Below, one piece after another: positions 44,332 to 53,416 of a stretch of DNA of 64,000 nt. The stretch comes from Streptomyces luomodiensis (GTDB lineage Bacteria; Actinomycetota; Actinomycetes; Streptomycetales; Streptomycetaceae), in NCBI RefSeq assembly GCF_031679605.1, contig NZ_CP117522.1, forward strand, positions 3,844,001-3,908,000, in the 5' to 3' direction. Below the pieces are notes generated by a model that was not told the origin of the DNA, did no database searches, and saw only the letters and a list, made by a program, of their open reading frames with translations. The position numbers were made by a program, and so were the translations under genes. Position 1 is the first letter of the stretch; each line of letters begins with the position of its first letter.

Positions 44332-45569
44332 CGGGTCCTCCGCACATCCATCAGCGCCGCCACCCGCGCCAGCCGCTCCACCAGCGCGCCCGCGTCCGCG
44401 TTGAGCCGCTGGCGCCCGGTGCGGCCGAGCCGGTCCAGCGGGGTCCAGCGGTCCCCATAGTGCGAGCGCTCCAGGGTCCGCTGGGTGCGGTCCAGTTCGC
44501 TCTTGAGCTCGGGCAGCCACGGGGCACGCGGCTTCAGCAGCGGCTCCAGCCGGCGCAGCACGGCCCGGGTGCCGTCGAGGTTGGCCCGCGCGGTGGCCAG
44601 ATTGGTGCCGCTGCCGTAGTCGGTGCGGCCGGTCAGCTCGAACTGCACGGTGTTCTCCATGATCTCGTGCGCCCGCAGGCCCAGGTCGGCCGGGTCCACC
44701 CGCGCCTGCGGCCAGTCGTCCCGCAGCCGCCGGACGTCCTTGACGAGCCGGTCGGCGACCGGGCGCAGGGCACGCGCGGACTCGCCGTGCCACAGGCCGT
44801 ACTCAAGGCGGTGGAACCCGGTGAAGTCCGCGTCGTGGACCCCGCCGGACAGCCCCGCCGTGGTGCCGTTGATCGCCGCGTCGGCATCGCCGAAGGCGCC
44901 ATAGGCGGCGCCCATCCGCTCGTACACCAGGTGGGCGGGCAGCCAGTCCGCACGCGCCGCTGTCAGATCACCGCAGTGGACGGCCGAGCGCAGCGCGTCC
45001 GTGCGCCGCACCAGCTCGTCCATCCGGCCCGCCACCCACTTCTGGTAGGCGATGGTGGGCGGGATCAGATCCTGCTGGCTGACCGGAAGCGCGGCGGGTC
45101 CGCCGCCCCGCGCCGGTCCGGGGACGGTGACGGTGGGCCCGGTCACCGCGTCCGCGTCCTCGGGCAGGCAGACGAAGGCGTAGGAGCCCCCGCCGAGCGT
45201 GACGCTCAGCGGTCTGCTGGTGCCGGGGCCCAGGCCCTCCATCTCTCCGTAGACGGCGCCGCTCGACGGATCGGTGAGGTAGACCTCGGCCGGTCTGCTG
45301 GAGGTGTTCCGCAGATCGAAGACCTGTTTGCCACCGGCGGCATGGGACCAGCCGCGGCCGCAGCCGCCCTCGGACACCTCGACGGAGGTGTGCCGCAGCC
45401 CGTCCGATGCCGTCGCGCTCCGGCTCGCGGAGGGTTTCGGACGAGGACCGGAGGAGGAGTCTCCGCCGACCGCCAGCGCGCCGATCCCGACGGCCGCCGC
45501 CACCGTCACCGCACCGGCGGCCAGCAGATGACGTGCCGGTGGGACAGGAGAGAGCTGTTGGCGACGCAC
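44328..45569 (-). CDS. efeO: EfeO, periplasmic-type iron-binding protein
   Basis: A 413-residue exported protein. A TM or signal anchor (about 15-35) precedes a cupredoxin-like domain (about 55-150; SYAFVCLPE) and an M75/imelysin-like domain (about 170-410). The family HxxE metal motif is HRLEYGLW. The GTG start at 45569 has no strong ribosome site. It is first in an efeO-efeB pair; efeU is absent here and must be elsewhere or replaced. Confidence 0.9.
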   Translation of the reverse strand: MRRQQLSPVPPARHLLAAGAVTVAAAVGIGALAVGGDSSSGPRPKPSASRSATASDGLRHTSVEVSEGGCGRGWSHAAGGKQVFDLRNTSSRPAEVYLTDPSSGAVYGEMEGLGPGTSRPLSVTLGGGSYAFVCLPEDADAVTGPTVTVPGPARGGGPAALPVSQQDLIPPTIAYQKWVAGRMDELVRRTDALRSAVHCGDLTAARADWLPAHLVYERMGAAYGAFGDADAAINGTTAGLSGGVHDADFTGFHRLEYGLWHGESARALRPVADRLVKDVRRLRDDWPQARVDPADLGLRAHEIMENTVQFELTGRTDYGSGTNLATARANLDGTRAVLRRLEPLLKPRAPWLPELKSELDRTQRTLERSHYGDRWTPLDRLGRTGRQRLNADAGALVERLARVAALMDVRRTR

Positions 45570-45758
45570 GGCTGCATGCTAGGCGCACTCCGGTAAGCGG
45601 AATGCACCGGTGGGGAAGGTGCACCATGCAATTCCGCCGGGGTTCAGCTCCCCTTCACCGACTCCTCGACCACTCCGCCCGCGCCCGCCCGCACCCGCAC
45701 CACCGCGGCCGTCCACGGCTGCCCGCGGCCGTCCACAGCTGTCGACGGCCGTCCGCCG

Positions 45759-46505
45759 CTATCCGCCGCTTCGGGCGAAGAGCGTGCCCAGCCGGTCATG
45801 GACCGGATCGCGGCCCAGCAGCCGCAGCCCCTCCCAGACCGTGACCTGGTTGGCGGTGAGCACCGGCTTGCCCAGCTCCGCCTCCAGATCCGGAATCCAG
45901 GCGGCGGTGTGCAGGGCGGTGTCCGGCAGGAGCACCGCCTGGGCCTCGGGATGGTCCCCGGCGCGGGCCAGCCGCAGCACCTCCTCCCGGCCCCAGGTGC
46001 CGACCTCCGCTGCCGTGATGATCCCGCTGCCGCACATCGAGACCACCTCCGCGCCCGCCGCCTTCAAAAATGCCCTGAAGTAATCGGCGACATCCTCCGG
46101 GTAGGTGGCGGCGATGGCCACCCGCTCGGCGCCGAGCGCCTGCACCGCGTGGGCGAAGGCGAAGGAGGTGCTGGAGGCGGGCATACCGGCCGTCTCGCTC
46201 AGCTCGCGCACCTGCTCCTCGGCGCCCTCCCAGCCGAAGACGAAGCTGGCACTGGTGCAGGCCCAGACCACAGCCTGGGCACCGCGCTCGGCGAGCTCGG
46301 CGACCCCGGCCGCGAGGCGGGCCGCCGACCCCATCTCCAGCAGGGCGTCCACCCGGTGGGCGTCCTCACCGATGTCGGTATGGACCAGGGGAAGCCGGAC
46401 GTCGCCGCCCAGGATGCCTTCCAGGCGCGGATATTCGTCCTCGGCGGAGTATCCGGGGTAGAGAAAGCCCACCGTGTTCGGGGTCGGCCGGGTCGAGTCC
46501 ACCAT
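45759..46505 (-). CDS. Maleate isomerase/AMDase-family protein lacking the second Cys
   Basis: A 248-residue member of the Asp/Glu racemase superfamily (maleate cis-trans isomerase, arylmalonate decarboxylase and EutA group). The first catalytic cysteine is present (C83 in WACTSASF). The position of the second is Asp (D195 in LLPDTALHT), where the neighbouring paralogue has SCTNLPT. PVLTANQVTVWEGLRLLG is a family motif. It therefore cannot use the two-Cys racemase mechanism. It sits with a paralogue, a hydroxyacid dehydrogenase and an amidase in a probable catabolic locus. Confidence 0.85.
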   Translation of the reverse strand: MVDSTRPTPNTVGFLYPGYSAEDEYPRLEGILGGDVRLPLVHTDIGEDAHRVDALLEMGSAARLAAGVAELAERGAQAVVWACTSASFVFGWEGAEEQVRELSETAGMPASSTSFAFAHAVQALGAERVAIAATYPEDVADYFRAFLKAAGAEVVSMCGSGIITAAEVGTWGREEVLRLARAGDHPEAQAVLLPDTALHTAAWIPDLEAELGKPVLTANQVTVWEGLRLLGRDPVHDRLGTLFARSGG

Positions 46506-46612
46506 GGCTGCCTCCTTAACTGGCGGCCCCCGCGAGCGCCGCCCCCTGCACTGCTGTCACTTCTCCTACACCGCGGACGCCCGGCGGGTTCCCACCCGCC
46601 GGGCGGTTCCCC

Positions 46613-47635
46613 TCACACCGGCGACGGACCTCCCGAATCGTCGAGGTAGGGCCCCTCACCGACGCCGGACCCGAAGCCCGGGTCGAGCCCGTCGGCCGGA
46701 TCGCCGTCCGACCCCGGCGGCGCGGCCCCGGCCAGCGCCGCCTCCGGCTCCTCCACCACGGACTCCACCGCCTCCACGGCCCCGAGCACCGACCCGACGA
46801 CCTGGTCCGTCACCGGGAGCGGGCCGCCCATCGGCGGCACCGACATCCCCGCCGGACCGGACCGGGCGAGCGGGTCCAGCAGCGCCTGGTACGGGCCCAC
46901 GGCCTGGGCGCCGATCGCCCGCAGCGCCGCCCACATCGTGACCTGGTTCGCGGACAGCACGGGCATCCGCAACTCCGCCTCCAGCTGCGGAATCACGTCG
47001 TAGGTCGGCAGGTTGGTGCAGCTGATGAAGAGCGCGTCGGTCGCTCCGACCACCGCCTGCCGGGCCATGTCGACCACATCGCGGTACGGCACCTTCCAGA
47101 TGTGCCGGGTCAGTCCGAGGTACGCCCGTCCGGTGACGGTCATCCCGGCCTCGCCGAGATACTCCTCCAGTGAGTCGGTGACCGACCGGGTGTACGGCGT
47201 CACCACCGCGATCCGCCGGGCGCCGATCTCCCGCAGCGCCTCCAGCAGCGCGCCCGAGGTGGTCAGCGACGGAACCTCACCCGCCTGGGTCATCGCCGCG
47301 CACATCGCCCGCTCACCGGCCACACCGCCGACGAAGCTGCCCGAGGTGCAGGCGTACGACACCACTTCCGGTGCGACGGCGCTCAGCGCCCGCACCGCTT
47401 CCTGCAAGGTCTCGTGCTCGCTCACGAGCCGGGCCAGGTCGAGGCTCACCTCGACGGGTACGAACGGGGTACGGGTCAGGTGCAGGGAAACCTCGTCCGG
47501 TACCCAGCGCCACAGCTCACGGTCGAGTGCGAAGTCGAATGGTGCCACCACACCCACGCCGCGCTGCGGCCGTGGGCCACCCAGAAAAGAGACGTCCAAA
47601 GCGAGCCCCAATACAGAACGGAGGGACTGGACCAT
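46613..47635 (-). CDS. Maleate isomerase-like Asp/Glu racemase-family protein
   Basis: A 340-residue paralogue of the previous gene with both cysteines: YACTSGSF and ISCTNLPT. N-terminal GVGVVAPFDFALDRELWRWVP is typical of maleate cis-trans isomerases. A disordered acidic C-terminal tail of about 80 residues (after GPLPVTD) is unusual. ATG 47635 is the best start before the conserved region; the frame is open to 47734. It lies 107 bases upstream of the paralogue and is likely co-transcribed with it. Confidence 0.84.
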   Translation of the reverse strand: MVQSLRSVLGLALDVSFLGGPRPQRGVGVVAPFDFALDRELWRWVPDEVSLHLTRTPFVPVEVSLDLARLVSEHETLQEAVRALSAVAPEVVSYACTSGSFVGGVAGERAMCAAMTQAGEVPSLTTSGALLEALREIGARRIAVVTPYTRSVTDSLEEYLGEAGMTVTGRAYLGLTRHIWKVPYRDVVDMARQAVVGATDALFISCTNLPTYDVIPQLEAELRMPVLSANQVTMWAALRAIGAQAVGPYQALLDPLARSGPAGMSVPPMGGPLPVTDQVVGSVLGAVEAVESVVEEPEAALAGAAPPGSDGDPADGLDPGFGSGVGEGPYLDDSGGPSPV

Positions 47636-47782
47636 TGGCCAGAGATTTCGACGGAGAGATACCGGCCTGATGCCGGGACGCCGGGACAGATGCCGTTGTT
47701 GACGACGGTAGTTTCCGCTGCCTAGCGTGGTCAATCCTCAAACTGAGGCGCCTGCCCGCTCCTTCTTCAGGCAAACCCATCC

Positions 47783-47801
47783 ACGTTTCGAAATGGTTTC
47801 C
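47783..47801. promoter_or_regulatory. Candidate operator before the hydroxyacid dehydrogenase gene
   Basis: TTTCGAAA (47786-47793) is a perfect palindrome and GAAATGGTTTC (47790-47800) an overlapping inverted repeat. The latter resembles the GGAAA/TTTCC half-sites of IclR-family operators. It lies at the divergent promoter region. Confidence 0.35.
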
Positions 47802-47806
47802 CGCCT

Positions 47807-48754
47807 ATGTCCGAAAGCACAGTTGTCGTCTTCGGCGACCAGCCGCCCGTCCGTCTGGACCGGGTGGCCGACCGGGCCAAGATCGTCGTCTGCGACGAGG
47901 CTTCGCTGCCCGAGGCGCTTCCTGCCGCGGATGTGCTCCTGGTCTGGGATTTCACCTCCGACGCGGTGCGCGACGCCTGGCCCGGCAAGGGCCATAGGCC
48001 CGCCTGGGTGCACACCGCGAGCGCGGGGGTGGACCGGCTGCTCTGCCCCGAACTCATCGCCTCCGACACGGTCCTGACGAACGCCCGCGGGGTGTTCGAA
48101 CAGCCGATCGCCGAGTACGTTGCCGGTCTGGTGATCGCCATGGCCAAGGATTTCCACGGGAGTTGGGAGCTACAGCGGCAACGCCGATGGCAGCACCGGG
48201 AGACCATGCGGCTGGCCGGGACGCGCGCCGTGGTCGTGGGCGCGGGCCCCATCGGCCGGGCGATCGGCTCCACCCTGGCCGCACTCGGCGTGGTGGTCGA
48301 CCTGGTGGGCCGCACCGCGCGGCAGGGCGTGCGCGGCGGTGACGAGCTGCCCGAGCTGCTGCCGCGGGCCGACTGGGTGGTGTGCGCGGCGCCGCTCACC
48401 GACACCACCCGCGGCATGTTCGACCGGTCCGCCTTCGACCGGATGAAGCCCACCGCCCGGTTCATCAACGTCGGCCGCGGCCCCCTGGTCGTCGAGAAGG
48501 ACCTTACGGCGGCCCTGGTCGCCCGGCGGATCGGCGGCGCGGCGCTGGACGTCTTCGAACATGAGCCGCTGACCGCCGACGACCCCCTGTGGGACGTGCC
48601 GGGGCTGTTCGTCTCGCCCCATATGAGCGGCGACACGATCGGGTGGCGCGACCATCTGGCCGAGCAGTTCCAGGACAACTACGACCGCTGGTGCGCCGGC
48701 GAACCCCTGCTCAACATCGTCGACAAGCGCCTCGGGTACGTACCGGTGGACTGA
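47807..48754 (+). CDS. D-isomer-specific 2-hydroxyacid dehydrogenase
   Basis: A 315-residue NAD(P)-dependent dehydrogenase. The Rossmann motif is VVVGAGPIGRAIGS, followed by CAAPLTDTTRGMFD, FINVGRGPLV (catalytic Arg on the following helix region), ALDVFEHEPL (catalytic Glu) and SPHMSGD (catalytic His). It would interconvert a D-2-hydroxyacid and a 2-oxoacid. It is followed after 25 bases by the amidase gene and probably forms an operon with it. Confidence 0.93.
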   Translation: MSESTVVVFGDQPPVRLDRVADRAKIVVCDEASLPEALPAADVLLVWDFTSDAVRDAWPGKGHRPAWVHTASAGVDRLLCPELIASDTVLTNARGVFEQPIAEYVAGLVIAMAKDFHGSWELQRQRRWQHRETMRLAGTRAVVVGAGPIGRAIGSTLAALGVVVDLVGRTARQGVRGGDELPELLPRADWVVCAAPLTDTTRGMFDRSAFDRMKPTARFINVGRGPLVVEKDLTAALVARRIGGAALDVFEHEPLTADDPLWDVPGLFVSPHMSGDTIGWRDHLAEQFQDNYDRWCAGEPLLNIVDKRLGYVPVD

Positions 48755-48779
48755 TCGCACGACCTGAACGGAGAGACGG

Positions 48780-50192
48780 ATGACCGACCTTCACGACCTG
48801 ACAGCCGTTCAACTCGTCGAGCGCTACGCCTCCGGCGAGCTCTCCCCGGTCGAGGCGACCCGTGCCGTCCTCCACCGGATCGAACAGGTACAGCCGGAGG
48901 TGAACGCCTTCAGCCGGGTGGACGCCGAGGGCGCGCTGCGGCAGGCGGAGGAGTCCGCCGAGCGGTGGCGGCGCGGGGCCCCGGCGGGCCTGGTGGACGG
49001 CGTACCGGTGACGGTGAAGGACATCCTGCTGCTGCGCGGCGCCCCCACGCTGCGCGGTTCGCGGACCGTACGGCCCGAGGGCCAGGCGTGGGACGAGGAC
49101 GCGCCCTCGGTGGCCCGGCTGCGCGAGCACGGCGCGGTGTTCGTGGGCAAGACCACGACCCCGGAGTTCGGCTGGAAGGGCGTCACCGACAGTCCGGTCT
49201 ACGGGGTCACCGGCAATCCTTACGATCCTCAGCGGACCGCGGGCGGCTCCAGCGGCGGCAGCGCGGCAGCGGTCGCGCTGGGCGCGGGCCCGCTGAGCCT
49301 GGGGACGGACGGCGGGGGTTCGGTCCGTATCCCTGCGGCCTTCTGCGGCATCTTCGCGTTGAAACCCACCTATGGGAGGGTTCCGCTCTACCCGGCGAGC
49401 GCGTTCGGCACGCTGGCCCATGTGGGGCCGATGACCCGGGACGCGGCGGACGCGGCGCTGCTGATGGATGTGATCTCCGGCCCGGACTGGCGCGACTGGT
49501 CGCAGCTGGCGCCGGCCGAGGGAAGCTTCCGGGAGGCGCTCGCCTCCGGCGGCGGGGTGGACGGGCTGCGGGTGGCCTACAGCCCCGCGCTCGGCGGGAC
49601 GGCCGCGGTCGACCCGGAGGTGGCCGCGGCGGTGCGGCGGGCGGTGGATCTGCTGGCCGAGCTGGGCGCGGTGGTCGAGGAGATCGACCCGGGGTTCCAG
49701 GACCCGGTGGAGGCGTTCCACACGCTGTGGTTCAGCGGTGCGGCCCGGGTGGTGCAGCCGCTGGGGCAGGAGGAGTGGGAGCTGCTGGACCCGGGACTGC
49801 GCGAGATCTGCGCCCAGGGTGCGGCGTACAGCGCGCTGGACTATCTGGCGGCCGTGGACGTGCGGATGGCCCTCGGCCATGCCATGGGGCGTTTCCACTC
49901 CGCGTACGACCTGCTGGTCACCCCGACGTTGCCGATCACCGCGTTCGAGGCCGGGGTCGAGGTGCCCAAGGGGTCGGAGCACACCCGGTGGACCGGGTGG
50001 ACGCCGTTCACCTATCCGTTCAACCTGACCCAGCAGCCCGCGGCCTCGGTGCCGTGCGGACTCAGCGGTGCCGGGCTCCCGATCGGAGTGCAGCTGGTGG
50101 GCGCGCGCCACGCGGACGCGCTGGTGCTACGGGCGGCGCACACGCTGTTCGAGGCGGGCCTGGCGGACGGGGTGCGCCCACGGACGGCCTGA
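48780..50192 (+). CDS. Amidase signature family enzyme
   Basis: A 470-residue amidase. The Ser-cisSer-Lys triad is visible as Lys in VPVTVKD, cis-Ser in GTDGGGSVR and the nucleophile in GGSSGGSAAA. The C-terminus PIGVQLVG is also standard. It releases ammonia or amine from an amide. The context (isomerases, hydroxyacid dehydrogenase, amino-acid-type importer) suggests catabolism of an imported amide or related nitrogen compound; the substrate is unknown. Confidence 0.92.
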   Translation: MTDLHDLTAVQLVERYASGELSPVEATRAVLHRIEQVQPEVNAFSRVDAEGALRQAEESAERWRRGAPAGLVDGVPVTVKDILLLRGAPTLRGSRTVRPEGQAWDEDAPSVARLREHGAVFVGKTTTPEFGWKGVTDSPVYGVTGNPYDPQRTAGGSSGGSAAAVALGAGPLSLGTDGGGSVRIPAAFCGIFALKPTYGRVPLYPASAFGTLAHVGPMTRDAADAALLMDVISGPDWRDWSQLAPAEGSFREALASGGGVDGLRVAYSPALGGTAAVDPEVAAAVRRAVDLLAELGAVVEEIDPGFQDPVEAFHTLWFSGAARVVQPLGQEEWELLDPGLREICAQGAAYSALDYLAAVDVRMALGHAMGRFHSAYDLLVTPTLPITAFEAGVEVPKGSEHTRWTGWTPFTYPFNLTQQPAASVPCGLSGAGLPIGVQLVGARHADALVLRAAHTLFEAGLADGVRPRTA

Positions 50193-50197
50193 GGAGT

Positions 50198-50280
50198 CCG
50201 GCAGCCCAGGGATTCCGGCAACCCGGGGATTCCGGCAACCCGGGGATTCCGGCAGCCCGGGGGTTCCGGCAACCCGGGGG
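50198..50280. repeat. 17-nt tandem repeat array, about five units
   Basis: Units of CCGGCAACCCGGGGATT and close variants begin six bases after the amidase stop. The period is not a multiple of three, arguing against coding. Confidence 0.85.
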
Positions 50281-50814
50281 CCCGTGGGCCGTACGTCGCG
50301 GCGCGCGGGCCATAGGCTGCGGCGCGGGCCATATGCCGCGGCGGGCCCCGACGGCCTGAAGCCCGCAGCGTTCCGCGGACCTGAGCGACCCAGGATTCGC
50401 GGCGCCCCCAGACCCGACAGCCCAGGGCCGCGACGGCCCAGGGCCGCGACGCCCCGGAACTCGCGGCTGGGCGCAGCGCGGCCCGAAGCCGACGGCCCGA
50501 AGCCCCGGCAGCCGAAGACCCCGGCGAGCGAGCCACGCTCCCCGAAGCGCCCGAACGGCCCGGAAGGCCCGGACCCCAAAGCGCCCAGCGAACCGGGGGG
50601 CCGGCCCCGCGCCAGGGCCCCGGCGGCCCGAGAGCTCCGAGGCCCCGAAGCGCCCGGAGCCCGCCGCCGGGCCGACCCCTGGGCGGAGCCGCCTACGGAG
50701 CCGCCTACGGAGCCACCTGCCGAGCCGCCCCGGGACCCGGGGCCCCGCAGCTCGGGTCCCCGCAGCCCAGGGACCGGCCCGAGTCCAGGACCCGGCCGGC
50801 TCCGGGAGCTGGCA
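50281..50814. other. Gene-free GC-rich stretch with short repeat patches
   Basis: It holds a 16-nt repeat (CCAGGGCCGCGACGGC type, about 50418-50460) and a 12-nt repeat (CGGAGCCGCCTA, about 50692-50720). Open frames here lack ribosome sites and recognisable domains. I see no gene. Confidence 0.6.
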
Positions 50815-51100
50815 TGCCCCGGGACGGCGTGCCCAGGGGACAGCACGCCCACGGGACGGGGTGCCCCCGGGGCGGCGTACCCACGGGACAGCGCGCCCAC
50901 GGGACGACGTGCCCAAGAGACAGCGTGCCCACGGGACAGCGCGCCCAGGAGCCGACGTACCCACAGGACGACATGCCCCGGGAGCCGGCGTGCCCACGGG
51001 ACGCCGTACCCAGGGGAGGCGTGCCCACGGGACGGGGGTGCCCCGGGGCGACGCGCCCACGGGACGCCGTACCCAGGGACGACGTACCCCCGGGCTCCGG
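50815..51100. repeat. 16-nt degenerate tandem repeat array, about 17 units
   Basis: Units of CGGGACGNCGTGCCCA with substitutions and occasional 15- or 17-nt spacing run almost to the DUF3830 stop codon. A 438-codon frame is open on the minus strand, but the 16-nt period shifts frame at each unit and gives no conserved peptide. Confidence 0.85.
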
Positions 51101-51113
51101 CCTGGTCCGGGTG

Positions 51114-51623
51114 CTAGGCCCGGCGGAAGTTGAGGGACTCCCCCAGCGCTCCGGCGCGCCATAGGTCCTGACAGGCTTCGGCCATGCGGTCGAGGCCGTC
51201 GACGACGGTGCCCCAGACGATCCCGGGCACCCAGCCCGCGTCGCCGTTGATCAGCAGGTTGTTCCGTTCGTAGAAGAGCGCGAGGTCGACGACCTGCCTC
51301 CGCCCCTGGTGCTTGGCGTCGGTCTCGTATCCGTAGGACCTCGTCCCGAGCTGGGTGTCCGTGAAGGTGAAGTAGCACAGGTCCCCGGGGATCGGGGTGA
51401 TCGTCGGGTTCTCCAGGGGCGGCTCCTCGGGCGCGAAGGGGGGCACCAGCGCGTAGATCTCATTCCGGGCGTACTTCGCGTGATATACATCACCTCCCAG
51501 CGGCAGCGCGTTCCACACCGCCTCGCAGGTGATCGGGGCGAGATCGTCAAGGAGTTTGGCCGTGCAGCTCACTCCGCGCTTGTCGAGCGAGACCTCGATG
51601 AACCGGTCGGCTCGGTCAACCAT
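51114..51623 (-). CDS. DUF3830 family protein (cyclophilin-like fold)
   Basis: A 169-residue protein. GVSCTAKLLDDLAPITCEAVWNALPLGGDVYHAKYARNEIYAL, PIPGDLCYFTF and the later YERNNLL match the DUF3830 family. Members have a cyclophilin-like fold and no proven function. It is divergent from the importer operon and convergent with the amidase, separated from it by the repeat arrays. Codon use is less extreme than its surroundings. Confidence 0.8.
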   Translation of the reverse strand: MVDRADRFIEVSLDKRGVSCTAKLLDDLAPITCEAVWNALPLGGDVYHAKYARNEIYALVPPFAPEEPPLENPTITPIPGDLCYFTFTDTQLGTRSYGYETDAKHQGRRQVVDLALFYERNNLLINGDAGWVPGIVWGTVVDGLDRMAEACQDLWRAGALGESLNFRRA

Positions 51624-51791
51624 CGACTTTCCTCCAGGTCGCTTCGGAACCAGTCCTGCCGTAGGGGCCTACCCAGGCATCACCCTCATCAAGGGCCGGA
51701 AACAGCCCGCATATCTTTCATGAAGTCGGGTAGCCGCGCGCCCATGGCTCCACCACGTGGGAAATACACCGATAGCAGAGAAATAACAAAA

Positions 51792-52667
51792 ATGGGACCA
51801 AGTCGTCGCTCGCTTCTCGCCGGCGGAGCGGCTCTGGGTCTGCTGGGCGCGGTCGGCTGTAGCCGGGTGACCGGCTCCGACGTCAAGGACGGGGGCAACC
51901 TGCTGGAGCGCCTGCGGTCGCAGGGCACGGTCCGACTGGGAATTGCGGGGGAGATCCCATTCGGCTACATCGACAAGAACGGCGACTTCACCGGTGAGGC
52001 GCCGGAGATCGCGAAGGTCATCTTCAAGCGGCTGGGCGTGCCCAAGGTCCAGCCGGTGCCGACCGAGTTCGGCTCGCTCATTCCGGGCCTTCGCTCGCAG
52101 CAGTTCGACGTGGTCTCGGCGGGGATGTACATCAACCCCGAGCGCTGTGCTCAGGTGATCTTCTCGGACCCCGACTACCGCATGCGTGACGCGTTCATCG
52201 TGCGCAAGGGGAATCCGAAGAACCTCCACAACTACCAGGACATCGTGAAGAAGAAGGCCAAGATGGCCACCGGCACCGCGTATGCCGAGATCGGCTACGC
52301 GGAGGACGCCGGGATCAAGCAGAGCGACATGCTGATCCTCCCGGACCAGCTGGCCGGGCTGCTGGCGGTGGAGCAGGGCCGGGCCGATGTCTTCGCGGGC
52401 ACGACCGTGACCGTCCACAACGTGGTGAAGCAGCGGAACAGCCGGCTGGCCGAGGCCACCGAGCCGTTCCAGCCGATGGTCGACGGCAAACCGGACATCG
52501 GCGCCGGCGGCTTCGCCTTCCGCCCGGAGGAGACCAAGCTCCGGGACGCCTTCAATGTCGAGCTGCACAAGATGAAGAAGAGCGGCGAGCTGCTGCGCAT
52601 CGTGCGGCCCTTCGGTTTCACCAAGGAAGAGATGACCGATCTGACCGCCGAGGAGCTGTGCTCATGA
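51792..52667 (+). CDS. ehuB: EhuB-like amino-acid/ectoine-binding lipoprotein
   Basis: A 291-residue polar amino acid ABC binding protein. Starting at ATG 51792 gives a clean lipoprotein signal with RRSLL (Tat-like) and lipobox GAVGC. ATG 51720 would add 24 residues without a better ribosome site. The SBP_bac_3 fold is seen in GTVRLGIAGEIPFGYIDKNGDFTGEAPEIAK. The closest family by eye is EhuB (ectoine/hydroxyectoine), but its ligand here is unproven. ATGA overlap with the next gene. Confidence 0.82.
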   Translation: MGPSRRSLLAGGAALGLLGAVGCSRVTGSDVKDGGNLLERLRSQGTVRLGIAGEIPFGYIDKNGDFTGEAPEIAKVIFKRLGVPKVQPVPTEFGSLIPGLRSQQFDVVSAGMYINPERCAQVIFSDPDYRMRDAFIVRKGNPKNLHNYQDIVKKKAKMATGTAYAEIGYAEDAGIKQSDMLILPDQLAGLLAVEQGRADVFAGTTVTVHNVVKQRNSRLAEATEPFQPMVDGKPDIGAGGFAFRPEETKLRDAFNVELHKMKKSGELLRIVRPFGFTKEEMTDLTAEELCS

Positions 52668-53416
52668 CGGCCGGACTGTGGACGAACTGGCTCCTTCCCG
52701 GTGTCTGGATCACCATTCAGCTGACCCTGTACAGCGCGGTCTTCGCGGCCGTCGTCGCGTTCGGCATCGGGATGGCCCGCACCTCCCGGCTGTGGATCGT
52801 CCGCTTCCTGACGGGCTTCTACGTGGAGGTCTTCCGCGGCACCTCGGCCCTGGTGCTGATGTTCTGGCTGTTCTTCGTGATGCCGCTGGCCTTCCACTAC
52901 CAGCTGGTGCCGATGTGGGCGGCGGTGCTCGCCCTGGGCCTCACCTACGGGGCGTACGGTTCGGAGATCGTGCGGGGCGCGATCGCCGCGGTGGCCCCGG
53001 CACAGCGTGAGGCGGCCATCGCGCTGAGTTTCACCCCCGCGCAGCGGATGCGCCGGGTGATCCTGCCGCAGGCGATACCGGAGATGATTCCGCCCTTCAA
53101 CAACCTCCTGATCGAGCTGTTGAAGGCGACCGCCCTGGTCTCCGCGGTGAGCGTCGCCGACATCACCTTCGCCGCCCAGCTCTCCCGGCTGGCGACCGGT
53201 GACAGCCTGCAGATCTACGCGATCATCCTGGTCCTCTACTTCGTGCTGGCCTTCGTCCTCACCCGGCTGATGCGGCTGCTGGAGCGGCGCGCCAAGGCGG
53301 GCATCGGCCAGGCTCCGGTGACGTCCGGCAAGGGCCCGCTGCTCACCCGGAAGCTGTCCGCCCGCCAGGAGACCGAGCAGTCGTCCAACACCATCACGGC
53401 GGGAGGTGCCCAGTGA
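52664..53416 (+). CDS. ehuC: EhuC-like ABC permease
   Basis: A 250-residue HisM-type permease with about five transmembrane helices. The ABC contact loop reads APAQREAAIALSFTPAQRMRRVILPQAIPEMIPPFNN. Its ATG overlaps the ehuB stop, and a GTGA overlap links it to the next permease. Confidence 0.88.
   Translation: MTAGLWTNWLLPGVWITIQLTLYSAVFAAVVAFGIGMARTSRLWIVRFLTGFYVEVFRGTSALVLMFWLFFVMPLAFHYQLVPMWAAVLALGLTYGAYGSEIVRGAIAAVAPAQREAAIALSFTPAQRMRRVILPQAIPEMIPPFNNLLIELLKATALVSAVSVADITFAAQLSRLATGDSLQIYAIILVLYFVLAFVLTRLMRLLERRAKAGIGQAPVTSGKGPLLTRKLSARQETEQSSNTITAGGAQ

Noticed and set aside
50198..51100. CRISPR array
   Set aside because: The repeats are directly tandem and degenerate with no unique spacers, and no cas genes other than the Cas4-like nuclease far away are present.
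50062..51378. A 438-codon open frame on the minus strand across the repeat block
   Set aside because: It overlaps the amidase and DUF3830 genes, has no ribosome site or domain, and the 16-17-nt repeat period changes frame at each unit. It is open only because the DNA lacks A and T.
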